DNA from: Pedobacter aquatilis
Lineage (GTDB): Bacteria > Bacteroidota > Bacteroidia > Sphingobacteriales > Sphingobacteriaceae
Length of the DNA: 64,000 nucleotides
Reading direction: 5' to 3'
NCBI RefSeq assembly: GCF_030409415.1
Contig: NZ_JAUFPW010000036.1
Span: forward strand, 124,001 to 188,000
Shown: positions 36,564 to 45,368 of the stretch, piece by piece
Numbering within the stretch: position 1 is the stretch's first letter
Layout of the letters: each line of letters begins with the position of its first letter
The notes under the pieces: model-generated
What the model was told of the DNA's origin: nothing
Seen by the model: only the letters and a program-made list of their open reading frames with translations
Database searches by the model: none
Position numbers and translations under genes: made by a program

Positions 36564-37528
36564 CTCACCGTCCATACTGAATCTACAAAATACTGATTTG
36601 TATCAGTAAAATATTGTGCAACCTTAAAGCCAGAACTTGTTGCAAGTTCTTCAATTTCTGGTTTTGCATATTTCTGCGAAATCTCCATCAAAATGTATTC
36701 ATCCTTTTCAAAGTGAAATATTGAATCTCCGATGGATACACTTTGATTTTTCAAACTTATAATATAGCTTTTGCATTCACCCGTTTCTGGATTATAACTG
36801 GCATAATGTTCAAAAGCATCTAAATTGAAGTCACCGTCAAGCTCACGGTTTATTCTATTCAATAAATTTAGGTTAAATGACTTGGTAATACCAGCTTTAT
36901 CATTATAAGCATTAAGAATTTTCTTCGGGTTTTTCTTTAAATCAAAACCAATAATCAAAATATCCTGCGGAGCTAAAAGTTGTTTCAAACTAATGCAGAA
37001 ATGCTGAGCTTCGTTAACGGTCATATTCCCAATATTAGCCCCCATAAAAAGTACGACTTTCCTCCTTTTTGAAATTTCTGCCGCTCTTTTCAGCATTTCG
37101 AAATAATCACCATTTAAGCCATCAAACTCAAGATTTGGTAAGCTAATTGGTAAATTCAATTCCAGTTCAGAAATTACATGGGCAGATATATCGATTGGAT
37201 AATACTTAAAGTTCCAATCTTTTTGCATTAAGGCGCTAAGCAAATGAATAGATTTTGTAGCATCACCAGCACCTAGTTCAATCAAATCGAATCCGCTCCC
37301 GTCACCCGCAATGGTATCCGCAATTTCATTGGACTGAAGTTTCATAATTTCCATTTCCGAATCGGTCAGGTAATATTCTTCCATATCCATAATTTGCTGA
37401 AATATCTGGTCGCCAGCTTCATCATAGAAATATTTAGAATGCATGCGCTTAGGTGTTTCGCTTAATCCTTGGAGTGTTTCGTAAAGAAACTGTGCATTTT
37501 TTATGCTTACTTTTTCAGTTAAAATCAT
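36560..37528 (-). CDS. egtD: L-histidine N-alpha-methyltransferase EgtD
   Basis: EgtD makes hercynine by adding three methyl groups to the alpha-amine of histidine with SAM. The 322-residue length fits. Motifs: MHSKYFYDEAGDQIFQQIM at the N-terminus, DLIELGAGDATKS (SAM-binding), YYPIDIS, LFMGANIGN and LIIGFDLKKNP. It follows egtB by 9 bases as the last gene of the operon. Convergent with the PLP enzyme. Confidence 0.93.
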   Translation of the reverse strand: MILTEKVSIKNAQFLYETLQGLSETPKRMHSKYFYDEAGDQIFQQIMDMEEYYLTDSEMEIMKLQSNEIADTIAGDGSGFDLIELGAGDATKSIHLLSALMQKDWNFKYYPIDISAHVISELELNLPISLPNLEFDGLNGDYFEMLKRAAEISKRRKVVLFMGANIGNMTVNEAQHFCISLKQLLAPQDILIIGFDLKKNPKKILNAYNDKAGITKSFNLNLLNRINRELDGDFNLDAFEHYASYNPETGECKSYIISLKNQSVSIGDSIFHFEKDEYILMEISQKYAKPEIEELATSSGFKVAQYFTDTNQYFVDSVWTVS

Positions 37529-37537
37529 CGTAAAATT

Positions 37538-38689
37538 TTACTTAGCCAGGCGAATACCAGTGTATTGCCACCTTAAATGGGGATGAAAAAAATTTCGGTA
37601 AGTTATGCGGCTATGCGCCTTTGGTGTAGCAACCGATGCGCCACGCAATACTTTTTGGTTAACCATAAATTTACCATTGTACTCGCCAATGGCACCTGGT
37701 GCCTTACTAAATCCGGGATACGGCAGGTAGGCACTTTCCGTCCATTCCCAACGCTCGCCCCATTTGAATTTTTCTGCGGCAACCTCCCACTCAAATTCGG
37801 TAGGTAAACGCAATCCCTTCCAGGCCGCATAAGCATAAGCCTCGTAATAACTTATGTGTGTAACAGGTTGATTTGGGTCTATTTGCTTTAAACCCTGCAA
37901 TGTATAATTGAACCATGTTCCATCAACTTTATGCCAATACATTGGTGCGGTAATAGAATTTGTTTTTACCCAATCCCATCCTTCCGCATGCCAGAAATTA
38001 AAGTTTTTATAGCCTCCATCAGATACAAATTCCAAAAATTCTTGATTGGACACGAGCGTATTGCTAATGGTGTAATCGTTCAGGTAAACTTTATGCCTAC
38101 CAATCTCATTATCAAAACTGAAACCCTCCCCGTTATGGCCTATATCATAAATACCTCCCGCTATATTAATCATTTCGGCACCAGATTTTATACCATCTAA
38201 AATTTCTGATTTGCTACCACTATAGACAGGAAATAAGGGATTATTGCCCAATATGTATTTGATATCGGTTTGCAAAAGTTCCTGATGCTGTTGTTCGTGG
38301 TTAAACCCAAGTACCAGTAAATCATAAACTTCTGCCTTTATTTCTGCGGATAAAAATTTAACCATAGCTTCATCCACATAAGCCCGGTACTGGTAAATAT
38401 CTTTAACACTTGGTCTGCTTAAATTGCCCCTGTCAGTACGAATGACCCGATTGCCTACAGTTTCATAATAACTATTGAAAACGAAATTATATTCTTCGTT
38501 GAAAAGCTGATAATCAAAAGCAAAAGGTTTTAAAATAAAAGTTTCGTAAAACCAGGTGGTATGGCCCAAATGCCATTTTGGTGGACTTACATCTGCAACA
38601 GGCTGAACGACATAATCTTCGGTTTGTAAAGGCTCACAAAGTTGCTCAGAGTATTTGCGGATGCTCAGGTATTTTTCAGCAAGATTCAT
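37538..38689 (-). CDS. egtB: Ergothioneine sulfoxide synthase EgtB
   Basis: EgtB is a non-haem iron enzyme that joins a thiol (gamma-glutamylcysteine or cysteine) to hercynine with O2. The DinB_2 domain (residues 8-150) gives the iron ligands H43 in HLGHTTWF and H131/H135 in HEQQHQELL; NRVIRTDRGNLSRPS is also conserved. The C-terminal FGE-sulfatase domain has RLPTEFEWEVAA, WEWTESAY and YTGIRLAK. At 383 residues it lacks the C-terminal methyltransferase of OvoA. With no egtA or egtC nearby, a type using cysteine directly is likely (inference). The ATG shares one base with the upstream stop. Confidence 0.93.
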   Translation of the reverse strand: MNLAEKYLSIRKYSEQLCEPLQTEDYVVQPVADVSPPKWHLGHTTWFYETFILKPFAFDYQLFNEEYNFVFNSYYETVGNRVIRTDRGNLSRPSVKDIYQYRAYVDEAMVKFLSAEIKAEVYDLLVLGFNHEQQHQELLQTDIKYILGNNPLFPVYSGSKSEILDGIKSGAEMINIAGGIYDIGHNGEGFSFDNEIGRHKVYLNDYTISNTLVSNQEFLEFVSDGGYKNFNFWHAEGWDWVKTNSITAPMYWHKVDGTWFNYTLQGLKQIDPNQPVTHISYYEAYAYAAWKGLRLPTEFEWEVAAEKFKWGERWEWTESAYLPYPGFSKAPGAIGEYNGKFMVNQKVLRGASVATPKAHSRITYRNFFHPHLRWQYTGIRLAK

Positions 38690-40257
38690 TAATTTTTATC
38701 GAGATGGTGCTTAAGGTCTGTTATGGTATTAACATTTAGTTCGGCAGATTGTTTTTCCCTCATCATTAAAGCATAAGAATTATTAAAACCTATTGGCTTC
38801 AACCATTTTATTTTATATTTACGGATAAATTCATCACTAACATACCTGTAAGTCTGTTCTTTATCAGTCGAAATTCTGGAAATTAATTTAGCATCAGGTT
38901 TTAAAATGGCCAGTAAACCCGTTCCGGTGTATTCAGGATAAAAATCAATTTGTTTATTCACCAAGGCATCGAAGCAGATTTTTGTACCGCCCAATCCGGT
39001 TTTGGTTTCTACCGCATAATCTGTATTTCCCTTGATCAGCATGGCATAGATTTCTGCAAGGATATATTGTTCTCCGAAAATCTTTGAGCCAATTTTGATA
39101 GTTCCAGCACTACCATTTTTTGCACTTTTGTACAAACCATGTTTAACCAGAAAATCCTTTGCAACCCTTACGGGTGTTTGGTGCAGATAATCGGTTCGGT
39201 AATTTAAATCCGTCATCACAGTATCTGTAATTTTTCCAGCCAAAAGGTTTAGTGTTTTTTCCAGTCCAGGAAACTTTTCTAATGATGAAAGCGATACGAT
39301 TGGTGCTGCATAATATGGAGGAAAGATCCCTTTATCGTCTTTCAATATCTTTAATCCGAAAGCTTTTAAGCGTCCGTCTGTGGAATAACCGCTGATTACA
39401 TCCAATTCTTTTGAAAAAGCAGCTTTATACATAACTGCATCGCTAATTACGACGGTATTTATCTTCAATCCATAGGCAGATTTAAGCCCTAAATCTCCAT
39501 CCTGCCGCCCCATAAACTCTGGCGTAAAACCTGCTTTCAAATCAGAGCCATTTGAAGTTGGCAAAATATAAAAAGCAGCCGCTATGATAATTAGCAGCGG
39601 AAATATAACTAAAGCTTTTCTTAGTTTTTTAAAGTTTAATTTTTGGATGATGGACAATAATGCATCCAATATAATGGCCAGTAAAGCTGCAGGGATAGCA
39701 CCAGCTAAAATCATGTTGGTATTATTTAAGGAAATCCCACCAAAAATAAATTCGCCTAAACCGCCTGCGGCGATGTAGGAAGCTAGGGTTGCAACACCCA
39801 CGTTAATTACAGTTGCTGTACGAATTCCGGCCAGGATAACAGGCATCGCTAATGGCAGCTCAACTTTAAATAATATCTGGGCTTTACTCATGCCTAAAGC
39901 CTTTGCAGCTTCAGTAACATATTTATCGATACCAATAATGCCAGTATAAGTGTTACGGATAATGGGTAGCAAAGCATAAATGAGCAAAGCTACAATTGCT
40001 GGTTTTGCACCAATACCCAAAACCGGAATCATAAAACCTAATAATGCAATGCTTGGCACAGTTTGCAAAACACCTGCAACTCCTAATATTGTACCAGATA
40101 GCTTGCGTTTTCTTGCGATAAGAATACCCAGCGGTAGCCCAATCGCAATTGCCAAGATTAAGGAAATAAAGGTTAATCCAATATGTTGAAAGGTTTGATT
40201 TAGCAATTTATCCGACTCCATCGACATGAACTGCCACAAAGTTTGTTGCTCATTCAT
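38689..40257 (-). CDS. ABC permease fused to an OpuC/EgtU-type substrate-binding domain (domain order looks permuted)
   Basis: A 522-residue transporter. Residues 20-210 are the BPD permease with the EAA loop EAAKALGMSKAQILFKVELP; another membrane helix (216-232) leads to the periplasmic part. That part carries two halves in reverse order: residues 238-377 (LKAGFTPEFMGR, YSTDGRLKAF, FFPPYY-like IFPPYYAAP, AGKITD, LNYRTDYL) match the second half of OpuC-type binding proteins, then residues 386-522 (IKIGSKIFGEQYILAEI, KTGLGGTKICFDAL, FYPEYTGTGL, GFNNSYAL, TITDL) match the first half. Linked to egtB/egtD, so ergothioneine or a relative is the likely substrate. Overlaps both neighbours. Confidence 0.88.
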   Translation of the reverse strand: MNEQQTLWQFMSMESDKLLNQTFQHIGLTFISLILAIAIGLPLGILIARKRKLSGTILGVAGVLQTVPSIALLGFMIPVLGIGAKPAIVALLIYALLPIIRNTYTGIIGIDKYVTEAAKALGMSKAQILFKVELPLAMPVILAGIRTATVINVGVATLASYIAAGGLGEFIFGGISLNNTNMILAGAIPAALLAIILDALLSIIQKLNFKKLRKALVIFPLLIIIAAAFYILPTSNGSDLKAGFTPEFMGRQDGDLGLKSAYGLKINTVVISDAVMYKAAFSKELDVISGYSTDGRLKAFGLKILKDDKGIFPPYYAAPIVSLSSLEKFPGLEKTLNLLAGKITDTVMTDLNYRTDYLHQTPVRVAKDFLVKHGLYKSAKNGSAGTIKIGSKIFGEQYILAEIYAMLIKGNTDYAVETKTGLGGTKICFDALVNKQIDFYPEYTGTGLLAILKPDAKLISRISTDKEQTYRYVSDEFIRKYKIKWLKPIGFNNSYALMMREKQSAELNVNTITDLKHHLDKN

Positions 40258-41209
40258 AGTTATTGGATATTTTATACTGATTAAAGGCTTTGGTTAGATC
40301 CTCAAAGCTGACCACTTTTTTTGCTCCCGATTCATTATGAAAACTTATGGTTTGTCCGTCCGCCGAGCTAAGTTTTTCCATTGCTTCCCAAATGCTCAGG
40401 TCTGCAGCTAAACTTTTACCATCACTTTTATCACCATCAGGCAAAACAGACCAAAAATCTCTAAATTGAATAACCTGAAATGCTAAGGCCAAACGCTGAC
40501 CATCCAAAAACTTTCTGGAGAAATCGTTCGCCGGATTAAAAAGTAATTCCTTTGGCGTGCCAATTTGCATAACCTTCCCCTTATCCATTAAACAAATTCT
40601 GTCGGCTAGTACGAAGGCTTCCAACACATCATGCGTTACCATTACAATTGTTTTTTTCTTAAGTGCTTCAAGATTTTTGAATTCGCGTTGAATGCTGGTT
40701 CTGGTAACATTATCAAGTGCCCCAAAAGGTTCATCCATCAATAGAATTGATGGGTCTGCCATTAATGCTCTTGCAAGTCCTACCCTTTGCTGCTGCCCGC
40801 CACTAAGCTCATCCGGAAACCGATTTAAGATATTGGAAGGTAAATGCAGTTTCTCTATTATTTCATGGATACGTTTTTTAGTTTTTTGTTTAGTCCAGCC
40901 TAATAATTTTGGCACAACGGCCATATTTTCTTCAATGGAATAATGCGGAAACAGCCCGATATTTTGCATGACATAGCCAATGCCTCTCCTTAGCTTTTCG
41001 GGTTGTTGTTGTGTTATTTTTGCTCCATTAATGATAATTTGTCCAGCATCTGGCTCAATCAATCGGTTAATCATTTTAAGTGTAGTGGTTTTGCCGCAGC
41101 CACTTGTACCAAGTAAAATCAAGGTTTCTCCTTTCTCTACCTTAAATGAAACCTCATTTACAGCAACTTTGTCGCCATAACTTTTACTAACCTTTATCAG
41201 CTCAATCAT
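40250..41209 (-). CDS. ABC transporter ATPase (EgtV/OpuCA-type)
   Basis: A 319-residue ATPase for the fused permease. Walker A LLGTSGCGKTTTLK, Q-loop VMQNIGLFPHYS, signature LSGGQQQRVGLARAL, Walker B ILLMDEPFGALD and the switch VTHD are all complete. The C-terminal 90 residues do not show a clear CBS pair. It overlaps the permease by 8 bases and shares one base with the oxidoreductase stop. By synteny it energises uptake of ergothioneine or a betaine-like compound. Confidence 0.92.
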   Translation of the reverse strand: MIELIKVSKSYGDKVAVNEVSFKVEKGETLILLGTSGCGKTTTLKMINRLIEPDAGQIIINGAKITQQQPEKLRRGIGYVMQNIGLFPHYSIEENMAVVPKLLGWTKQKTKKRIHEIIEKLHLPSNILNRFPDELSGGQQQRVGLARALMADPSILLMDEPFGALDNVTRTSIQREFKNLEALKKKTIVMVTHDVLEAFVLADRICLMDKGKVMQIGTPKELLFNPANDFSRKFLDGQRLALAFQVIQFRDFWSVLPDGDKSDGKSLAADLSIWEAMEKLSSADGQTISFHNESGAKKVVSFEDLTKAFNQYKISNNYE

Positions 41210-42594
41210 TAATCTTCAATCTTCATAAAAAGATTATTTAACGACTCGGAATAAGTTGGATGTGCGAAAACACAATACCGTATCCGATCATAAGTTATAC
41301 CGCCCTCCATTGCCATTTGCAGTACAGACATTATCTCCCCACCTTCTGAAGCCATAATAGCTGCGCCGAGTATTTTTTTGCTTTTAACATCTACAACTGC
41401 TTTCATCATCCCAAGTATATCTCCGGTTTCAATTCCTCTTGCAACTGAAGACATTGGCAACACGGCTACCTTGTAATCCAACTTTGCATCTTTAGCCTCC
41501 TGCTCCGAGATTCCTATCCTACCCAATTGAGGATCAGTAAACATGCAATACGGAATTGGCCTATCTTTTACATTGTAGTTTTCGCCCTCCATTAAATTTC
41601 GATAAACAATTGTATAATCATTGTATGCAATGTGCGTAAATGCAGGCCCGGCTTTAACATCACCAAGTGCATACACACCCTTAACGTTGGTTTCCAATTT
41701 ATCATTAACCACGATATAACCTTTTTCATCAGTTTTGATACCGCTAAGTGCAAGGTTCAGGTTTTCAGTCTGAGGCCTCCTGCCTGCAGCAACTAAAATA
41801 TGACTTGCCTTGAGATGCTTTGTATTCTTCCCCGATGTAACATGGACATTAATTTCCTTTTTATTCTTTGAGGAAACGCTATTGATTTGAGCCTTTGTTA
41901 TAATTTCAATTTTTTCTGCTTCAAGTATTTCTGTCATTGTTTTTGAAACATCCTCATCTTCCTTAGCCAATATAGAAGCAGATTTTTCGAGAATGGTTAC
42001 CTGGCTACCAAACCGACTGAACATTTGCCCAAATTCCAACCCAATGTAGTTACCGCCAATTACAACAAGATGTTCGGGCACTTTTTCTAATTCGAGAATT
42101 GAGGTTGAGGTTAAGAAATCTGTTTCTGATAGGCCTTCAATATCTGGAATAAATGTTTTAGCACCTGTATTGATAAAAATCCAATCGGCCGTTAATACAC
42201 TTTCAGTTCCATCATTCAGTAAAATGGTTAATTCTTGTTCAGCGCTAAACCTGGCCTCACCCATAAAAAGTTTTAAACCTTTGGTTTCTTTAATGCCCTT
42301 TTCTGCTGAACCTCGGAATTGCTCAACAATATCATCTTTCCTCTTTTTTATTTTCTTGAAATTAATTTTGACCGGACCAATTTCAACGCCAAGGGACGAA
42401 GATTTATTTGCTTGATAAGCCTGCTTAGCAGACGCTATCATGGCTTTTGTAGGCGTACAGCCATCGTTAATGCAAGTTCCACCAACAAGGCGCTTCTCGA
42501 TAATTGCCGTTTTTTTGCCTGCCAAAGCAAGTTTTTTTGCCAATGGAACGCCTGCTTGCCCTGCGCCAATGATTATTGCATCAAAATGTGTCAT
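41209..42594 (-). CDS. FAD-dependent pyridine nucleotide-disulfide oxidoreductase (mercuric reductase-like)
   Basis: A 461-residue flavoenzyme. FAD motif IIIGAGQAGVPLA, redox-active disulfide C41/C46 in GGTCINDGCTPTK, NAD(P)-binding VVIGGNYIGLEFGQMF, second FAD motif VYALGDVKAGPAF, and the dimer-interface HPTYSE with catalytic histidine. There is no N-terminal heavy-metal domain and no C-terminal cysteine pair, so mercury reduction is unlikely. As first gene of the egt operon it might reduce ergothioneine or another low-molecular disulfide (inference). Confidence 0.88.
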   Translation of the reverse strand: MTHFDAIIIGAGQAGVPLAKKLALAGKKTAIIEKRLVGGTCINDGCTPTKAMIASAKQAYQANKSSSLGVEIGPVKINFKKIKKRKDDIVEQFRGSAEKGIKETKGLKLFMGEARFSAEQELTILLNDGTESVLTADWIFINTGAKTFIPDIEGLSETDFLTSTSILELEKVPEHLVVIGGNYIGLEFGQMFSRFGSQVTILEKSASILAKEDEDVSKTMTEILEAEKIEIITKAQINSVSSKNKKEINVHVTSGKNTKHLKASHILVAAGRRPQTENLNLALSGIKTDEKGYIVVNDKLETNVKGVYALGDVKAGPAFTHIAYNDYTIVYRNLMEGENYNVKDRPIPYCMFTDPQLGRIGISEQEAKDAKLDYKVAVLPMSSVARGIETGDILGMMKAVVDVKSKKILGAAIMASEGGEIMSVLQMAMEGGITYDRIRYCVFAHPTYSESLNNLFMKIED

Positions 42595-42617
42595 GTATTT
42601 TAATTTATTTCTATCAG

Positions 42618-42636
42618 TTCACTTATAACAAGTGAA
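42618..42636. promoter_or_regulatory. Palindrome upstream of the ergothioneine operon (candidate operator)
   Basis: TTCACTT and AAGTGAA form perfect 7-base arms around ATAAC, ending 24 bases before the first ATG of the operon. Position and symmetry suit a dimeric regulator. No regulator gene is adjacent. Confidence 0.4.
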
Positions 42637-43005
42637 GGCCATTTATGTTCATATGCAGAATTGAACAACCATCAAATAGTATTGGAATATTTGATTGGGT
42701 TTGCTTTATCATTATCACTTTCTGCAATGTGTTTGGTATTTACCATAGCCATTGATTGTAAAATCATTTTCTACATATGGTTAAGAAATCCCAAAATCTG
42801 CTCGGTATTAATAGTTTGATGGTAGAATGTTTGATTTAGGAATAAGAGAATCACCTGAATGTATAGATTAATTTCGATAATCATTTCGTATTGTATCAAT
42901 TTTCTGTGGGTTAATTATTCCAAGACAGAAGGATATCAAATTAAGGAAAACCTTTTAAAGATACGCAGGGTTGTATAATTATCATTTACAATTAAATCTA
43001 TAATC
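42637..43005. other. Divergent intergenic region upstream of the ergothioneine operon
   Basis: Holds promoters for the leftward egt operon and the rightward small protein gene. A short hairpin, ATCAAATA/TATTTGAT, lies near 42668-42694. No gene was found. Confidence 0.4.
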
Positions 43006-43299
43006 ATGGAAAACAACAGCGAAAACAAGCAGGAAGAAATTAATAACCCTGAACAGTTTCAGATAGGAAGAACGCCACAGGAAGACAAGCAAGGCGACCA
43101 GGGAGAAACTGCAAATGAGGACACATCTTATACGCCACAAGAAACGGAGTTTGCAGATGGTGAAGGTACCAGGCTCAATGAAGCAATTAATGGAGCCGAA
43201 ACTAATATGGATGAGTTAAAGAAAAAAACCGATGACTCCCCTGAAGATAATAATTTCGGTAAATCGGAAGGGTTACAGCCTGAAGCAAATGATATTTAA
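43006..43299 (+). CDS. Small disordered acidic protein (97 aa)
   Basis: A 97-residue hydrophilic protein rich in Glu, Asn, Gln, Asp and Gly (MENNSENKQEEINNPEQF...), with no hydrophobic core, cysteines or membrane helix. Repeated TPQE motifs (RTPQEDKQ, YTPQETEF) are visible. Predicted intrinsically disordered; such proteins can protect against stress or desiccation, but function here is unknown. A hairpin terminator follows 7 bases after the stop. Confidence 0.65.
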   Translation: MENNSENKQEEINNPEQFQIGRTPQEDKQGDQGETANEDTSYTPQETEFADGEGTRLNEAINGAETNMDELKKKTDDSPEDNNFGKSEGLQPEANDI

Positions 43300-43306
43300 C
43301 CCATAA

Positions 43307-43354
43307 AATTAACCCTGAGTTTTAAATTGTATAAAATAAAGCTCAGGGTTAATT
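43307..43354 (+). terminator. Hairpin terminator after the 97-aa protein gene
   Basis: AATTAACCCTGAG (43307-43319) pairs perfectly with CTCAGGGTTAATT (43342-43354) across a 22-base loop; the following TTGTATT is only moderately T-rich. Confidence 0.6.
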
Positions 43355-43429
43355 TGTATTCAAAATTCTTAAATAAATTAGGAGGCTTAAAGTTTCCTTA
43401 CTGATTTTTAAATTTTAAGCTGGTTCACC

Positions 43430-44101
43430 CTAAGGATACTTATTTAACTTCTCTAGCTTTCTTACCATCTGTTTTGCAACAGACTGAAACTTAGATGCGA
43501 AACTTTTAATTTGCTGATCACCAGAAGCCGAAGCATTTTTAAACAATCGCAACAAATTATTCTGAGCACTCAATGCACTCTTAATATAGGCTTTATCAAA
43601 CGCATCTCCACTTAATTTTTTTAGACGCAATACTTCTTCACCAACCTCAACCCCATCAACAGCACTAGCATTGCCTTGTTTCTTACCACCCAATGCCTCG
43701 CCACCGGCAACCTGTATTCTAGAAGTATCCCTTAGATTTTCTGGTGCGGCATCAATCCGCCCATCCGGTCTTTGTCCACCCTGTGGTAATGTTAATGGCA
43801 AATTAACCTGCTTACTTTTCGCAAACATTCTTAGTGCTTCTGTAAGCTGCATATGCTTCTGCAACAATTCGGCACTAATTGCCTTAACATCTCTACTGCT
43901 TCCCTGTTGCATAGCCAGCTTGGCGCTTAATAAACTTTGATTACTATAAATGTAAGCATCTTGTAAAATGCGTTCATCAGCAGCAGCTAAGCTATCCTTC
44001 TGCATTGCAATTAATGATTTATTCGCAAAAACATTAGGGGTATAAACTATGGTCGATAACCCACTGAGGGCAATGAAACCGGTAAGGAGGTATCTTTTCA
44101 T
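43430..44101 (-). CDS. DUF4142-type exported helical protein
   Basis: A 223-residue protein with a signal peptide (cleavage after VFA, about residue 26). The helical part begins DERILQDAYIYSNQSLLSAKLAMQQGSSRDVKAISAELLQKHMQL, a ferritin-like pattern of the DUF4142 family, though the second half holds an inserted Gly/Ala-rich loop (ARP to SAV region) of about 50 residues. Exported or periplasmic; role unknown, often stress-linked. Divergent from the ECF sigma gene across about 230 bases. Confidence 0.75.
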   Translation of the reverse strand: MKRYLLTGFIALSGLSTIVYTPNVFANKSLIAMQKDSLAAADERILQDAYIYSNQSLLSAKLAMQQGSSRDVKAISAELLQKHMQLTEALRMFAKSKQVNLPLTLPQGGQRPDGRIDAAPENLRDTSRIQVAGGEALGGKKQGNASAVDGVEVGEEVLRLKKLSGDAFDKAYIKSALSAQNNLLRLFKNASASGDQQIKSFASKFQSVAKQMVRKLEKLNKYP

Positions 44102-44328
44102 GGCAATGGCTTTTCATTTAATAACCGCACATGACACAATAAAGTTTTGTCGAATGCAGCTAATTCATGCAAAGTTGAGTGGTAGAGCGTATAAACCACA
44201 ATCCTACCATGCACTTTTTCTATACAAATACAATTATTGGTTATAAATACGCATTATGTACTGTAATGAGCTCCATGAACAACAATTTTGAATCTTGATT
44301 GTCTTTATTAAACCTTAAAAACATATCC

Positions 44329-44835
44329 ATGAATCAAGCAGAATTTGCAATCCAAGTTAATAAGGCCAGTGAAAAGCTATTTGTACATGCGCTAAAGTTT
44401 ACTAAAGATGAAGATGATGCCAAAGATTTGGTACAAGATACTTTAGTAAAAGCCATCCGCTTTAGTCACAGGTTTGAAAGCAATACTAACCTAAAAAGCT
44501 GGCTCTACGTTATCATGCGTAATACTTTTGTTAACGATTACAGAAATAAGAAGAGGAAGGATAACCTCATCACTACAGCAGAAGATATTACGTATAATCA
44601 CTTGCTCAACAGTGCTAGCACCAACAGCTCCATCACCAGTTTTGCTTTAACTGATATTAGTAAAGCTTTAAATTCTATCCCTGAATCTTATCGTGTTCCT
44701 TTTACGCTATATTTCGAGGGTTATAAATATGAAGAAATCGCAGAAAAATTAGATATACCAATTGGCACGGTCAAAACCCGGATACATGAAGCAAGAATAC
44801 GCCTAAAAAAATACCTGAAAGTACACAAACCATAA
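44329..44835 (+). CDS. ECF-family RNA polymerase sigma factor
   Basis: I start at ATG 44329 (MNQAEFAIQVNKA) and not at the TTG 30 bases upstream. The 168-residue product has region 2 (FTKDEDDAKDLVQDTLVKAIRF, NLKSWLYVIMRNTFVNDYRNKKR) and region 4 (LNSIPESYRVPFTLYFEGYKYEEIAEKLDIPIGTVKTRIHEARIRLKKYL). No anti-sigma gene is adjacent; the divergent DUF4142 gene could be a target. Confidence 0.93.
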   Translation: MNQAEFAIQVNKASEKLFVHALKFTKDEDDAKDLVQDTLVKAIRFSHRFESNTNLKSWLYVIMRNTFVNDYRNKKRKDNLITTAEDITYNHLLNSASTNSSITSFALTDISKALNSIPESYRVPFTLYFEGYKYEEIAEKLDIPIGTVKTRIHEARIRLKKYLKVHKP

Positions 44836-44870
44836 GGTCCTGAATGGCATTGACACTTAGTATAATAGCC

Positions 44871-45368
44871 TTAACTCCAATTTTTTAGACTAAAGTTTTT
44901 CATAATTGTTGCTGTGATTTGGATTTCAAGGCTAAAATCATGCTCAAAGTTTGAATCAAATACTTTAAAGTTCATTATATCATTTTGCTGCATTATATTC
45001 TTAACAAATATGTTAAAAAGCCTTCTAAAAGCATTGAAGTCTACATCAGGCAGACAAATCACCATGATTTCAGCTTCCGAAACCACAACAATATCCTTAA
45101 CATATTCACTACCTCTGGCCAAGATTTGTGAAGGTAATCTATAAAAGGCTTGCTGACTAATGAATTTACCAATATCCTGTATATATGACTGCTTTAAGGG
45201 CGATAGTACAGAACCTGTCCAGGTGTCTTTAACAAATTCCAATTCTCCAATAATTTCATCATCTTTCAAAATCATATAAGGCTTATTGTTTTCCTGCTGA
45301 ACAATCAGATAGCTTTGATAACCTAATTCCTCGTTGGCATCAGCATGTAAATACATTAGTTGAATCAT
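44871..45368 (-). CDS. Unknown protein (165 aa), last gene of the SOS/translesion operon
   Basis: I do not recognise this 165-residue protein. It is soluble with mixed alpha/beta content: a beta-rich start (YLIVQQENNKPYMILKDDEIIGELEF), a middle helical part (LKQSYIQDIGKFISQQAFYRLP), then VVSEAEIMVICLPDVDFNAFRRLFNIFVKNIM. Its ATG overlaps the alkB stop by 4 bases (ATGA), so it is translated from the same mRNA as umuD-umuC-SRAP-alkB. A DNA-repair or checkpoint role is suggested only by this context. Confidence 0.7.
   Translation of the reverse strand: MIQLMYLHADANEELGYQSYLIVQQENNKPYMILKDDEIIGELEFVKDTWTGSVLSPLKQSYIQDIGKFISQQAFYRLPSQILARGSEYVKDIVVVSEAEIMVICLPDVDFNAFRRLFNIFVKNIMQQNDIMNFKVFDSNFEHDFSLEIQITATIMKNFSLKNWS

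Noticed and set aside
37538-38689. Ovothiol synthase (ovoA) or selenoneine synthase
   Set aside because: The C-terminal methyltransferase of OvoA is missing and EgtD is encoded next door; no selenium-sugar genes are seen.
41209-42594. Mercuric reductase (merA)
   Set aside because: It lacks the heavy-metal domain and the C-terminal cysteine pair, and no mer genes are nearby.
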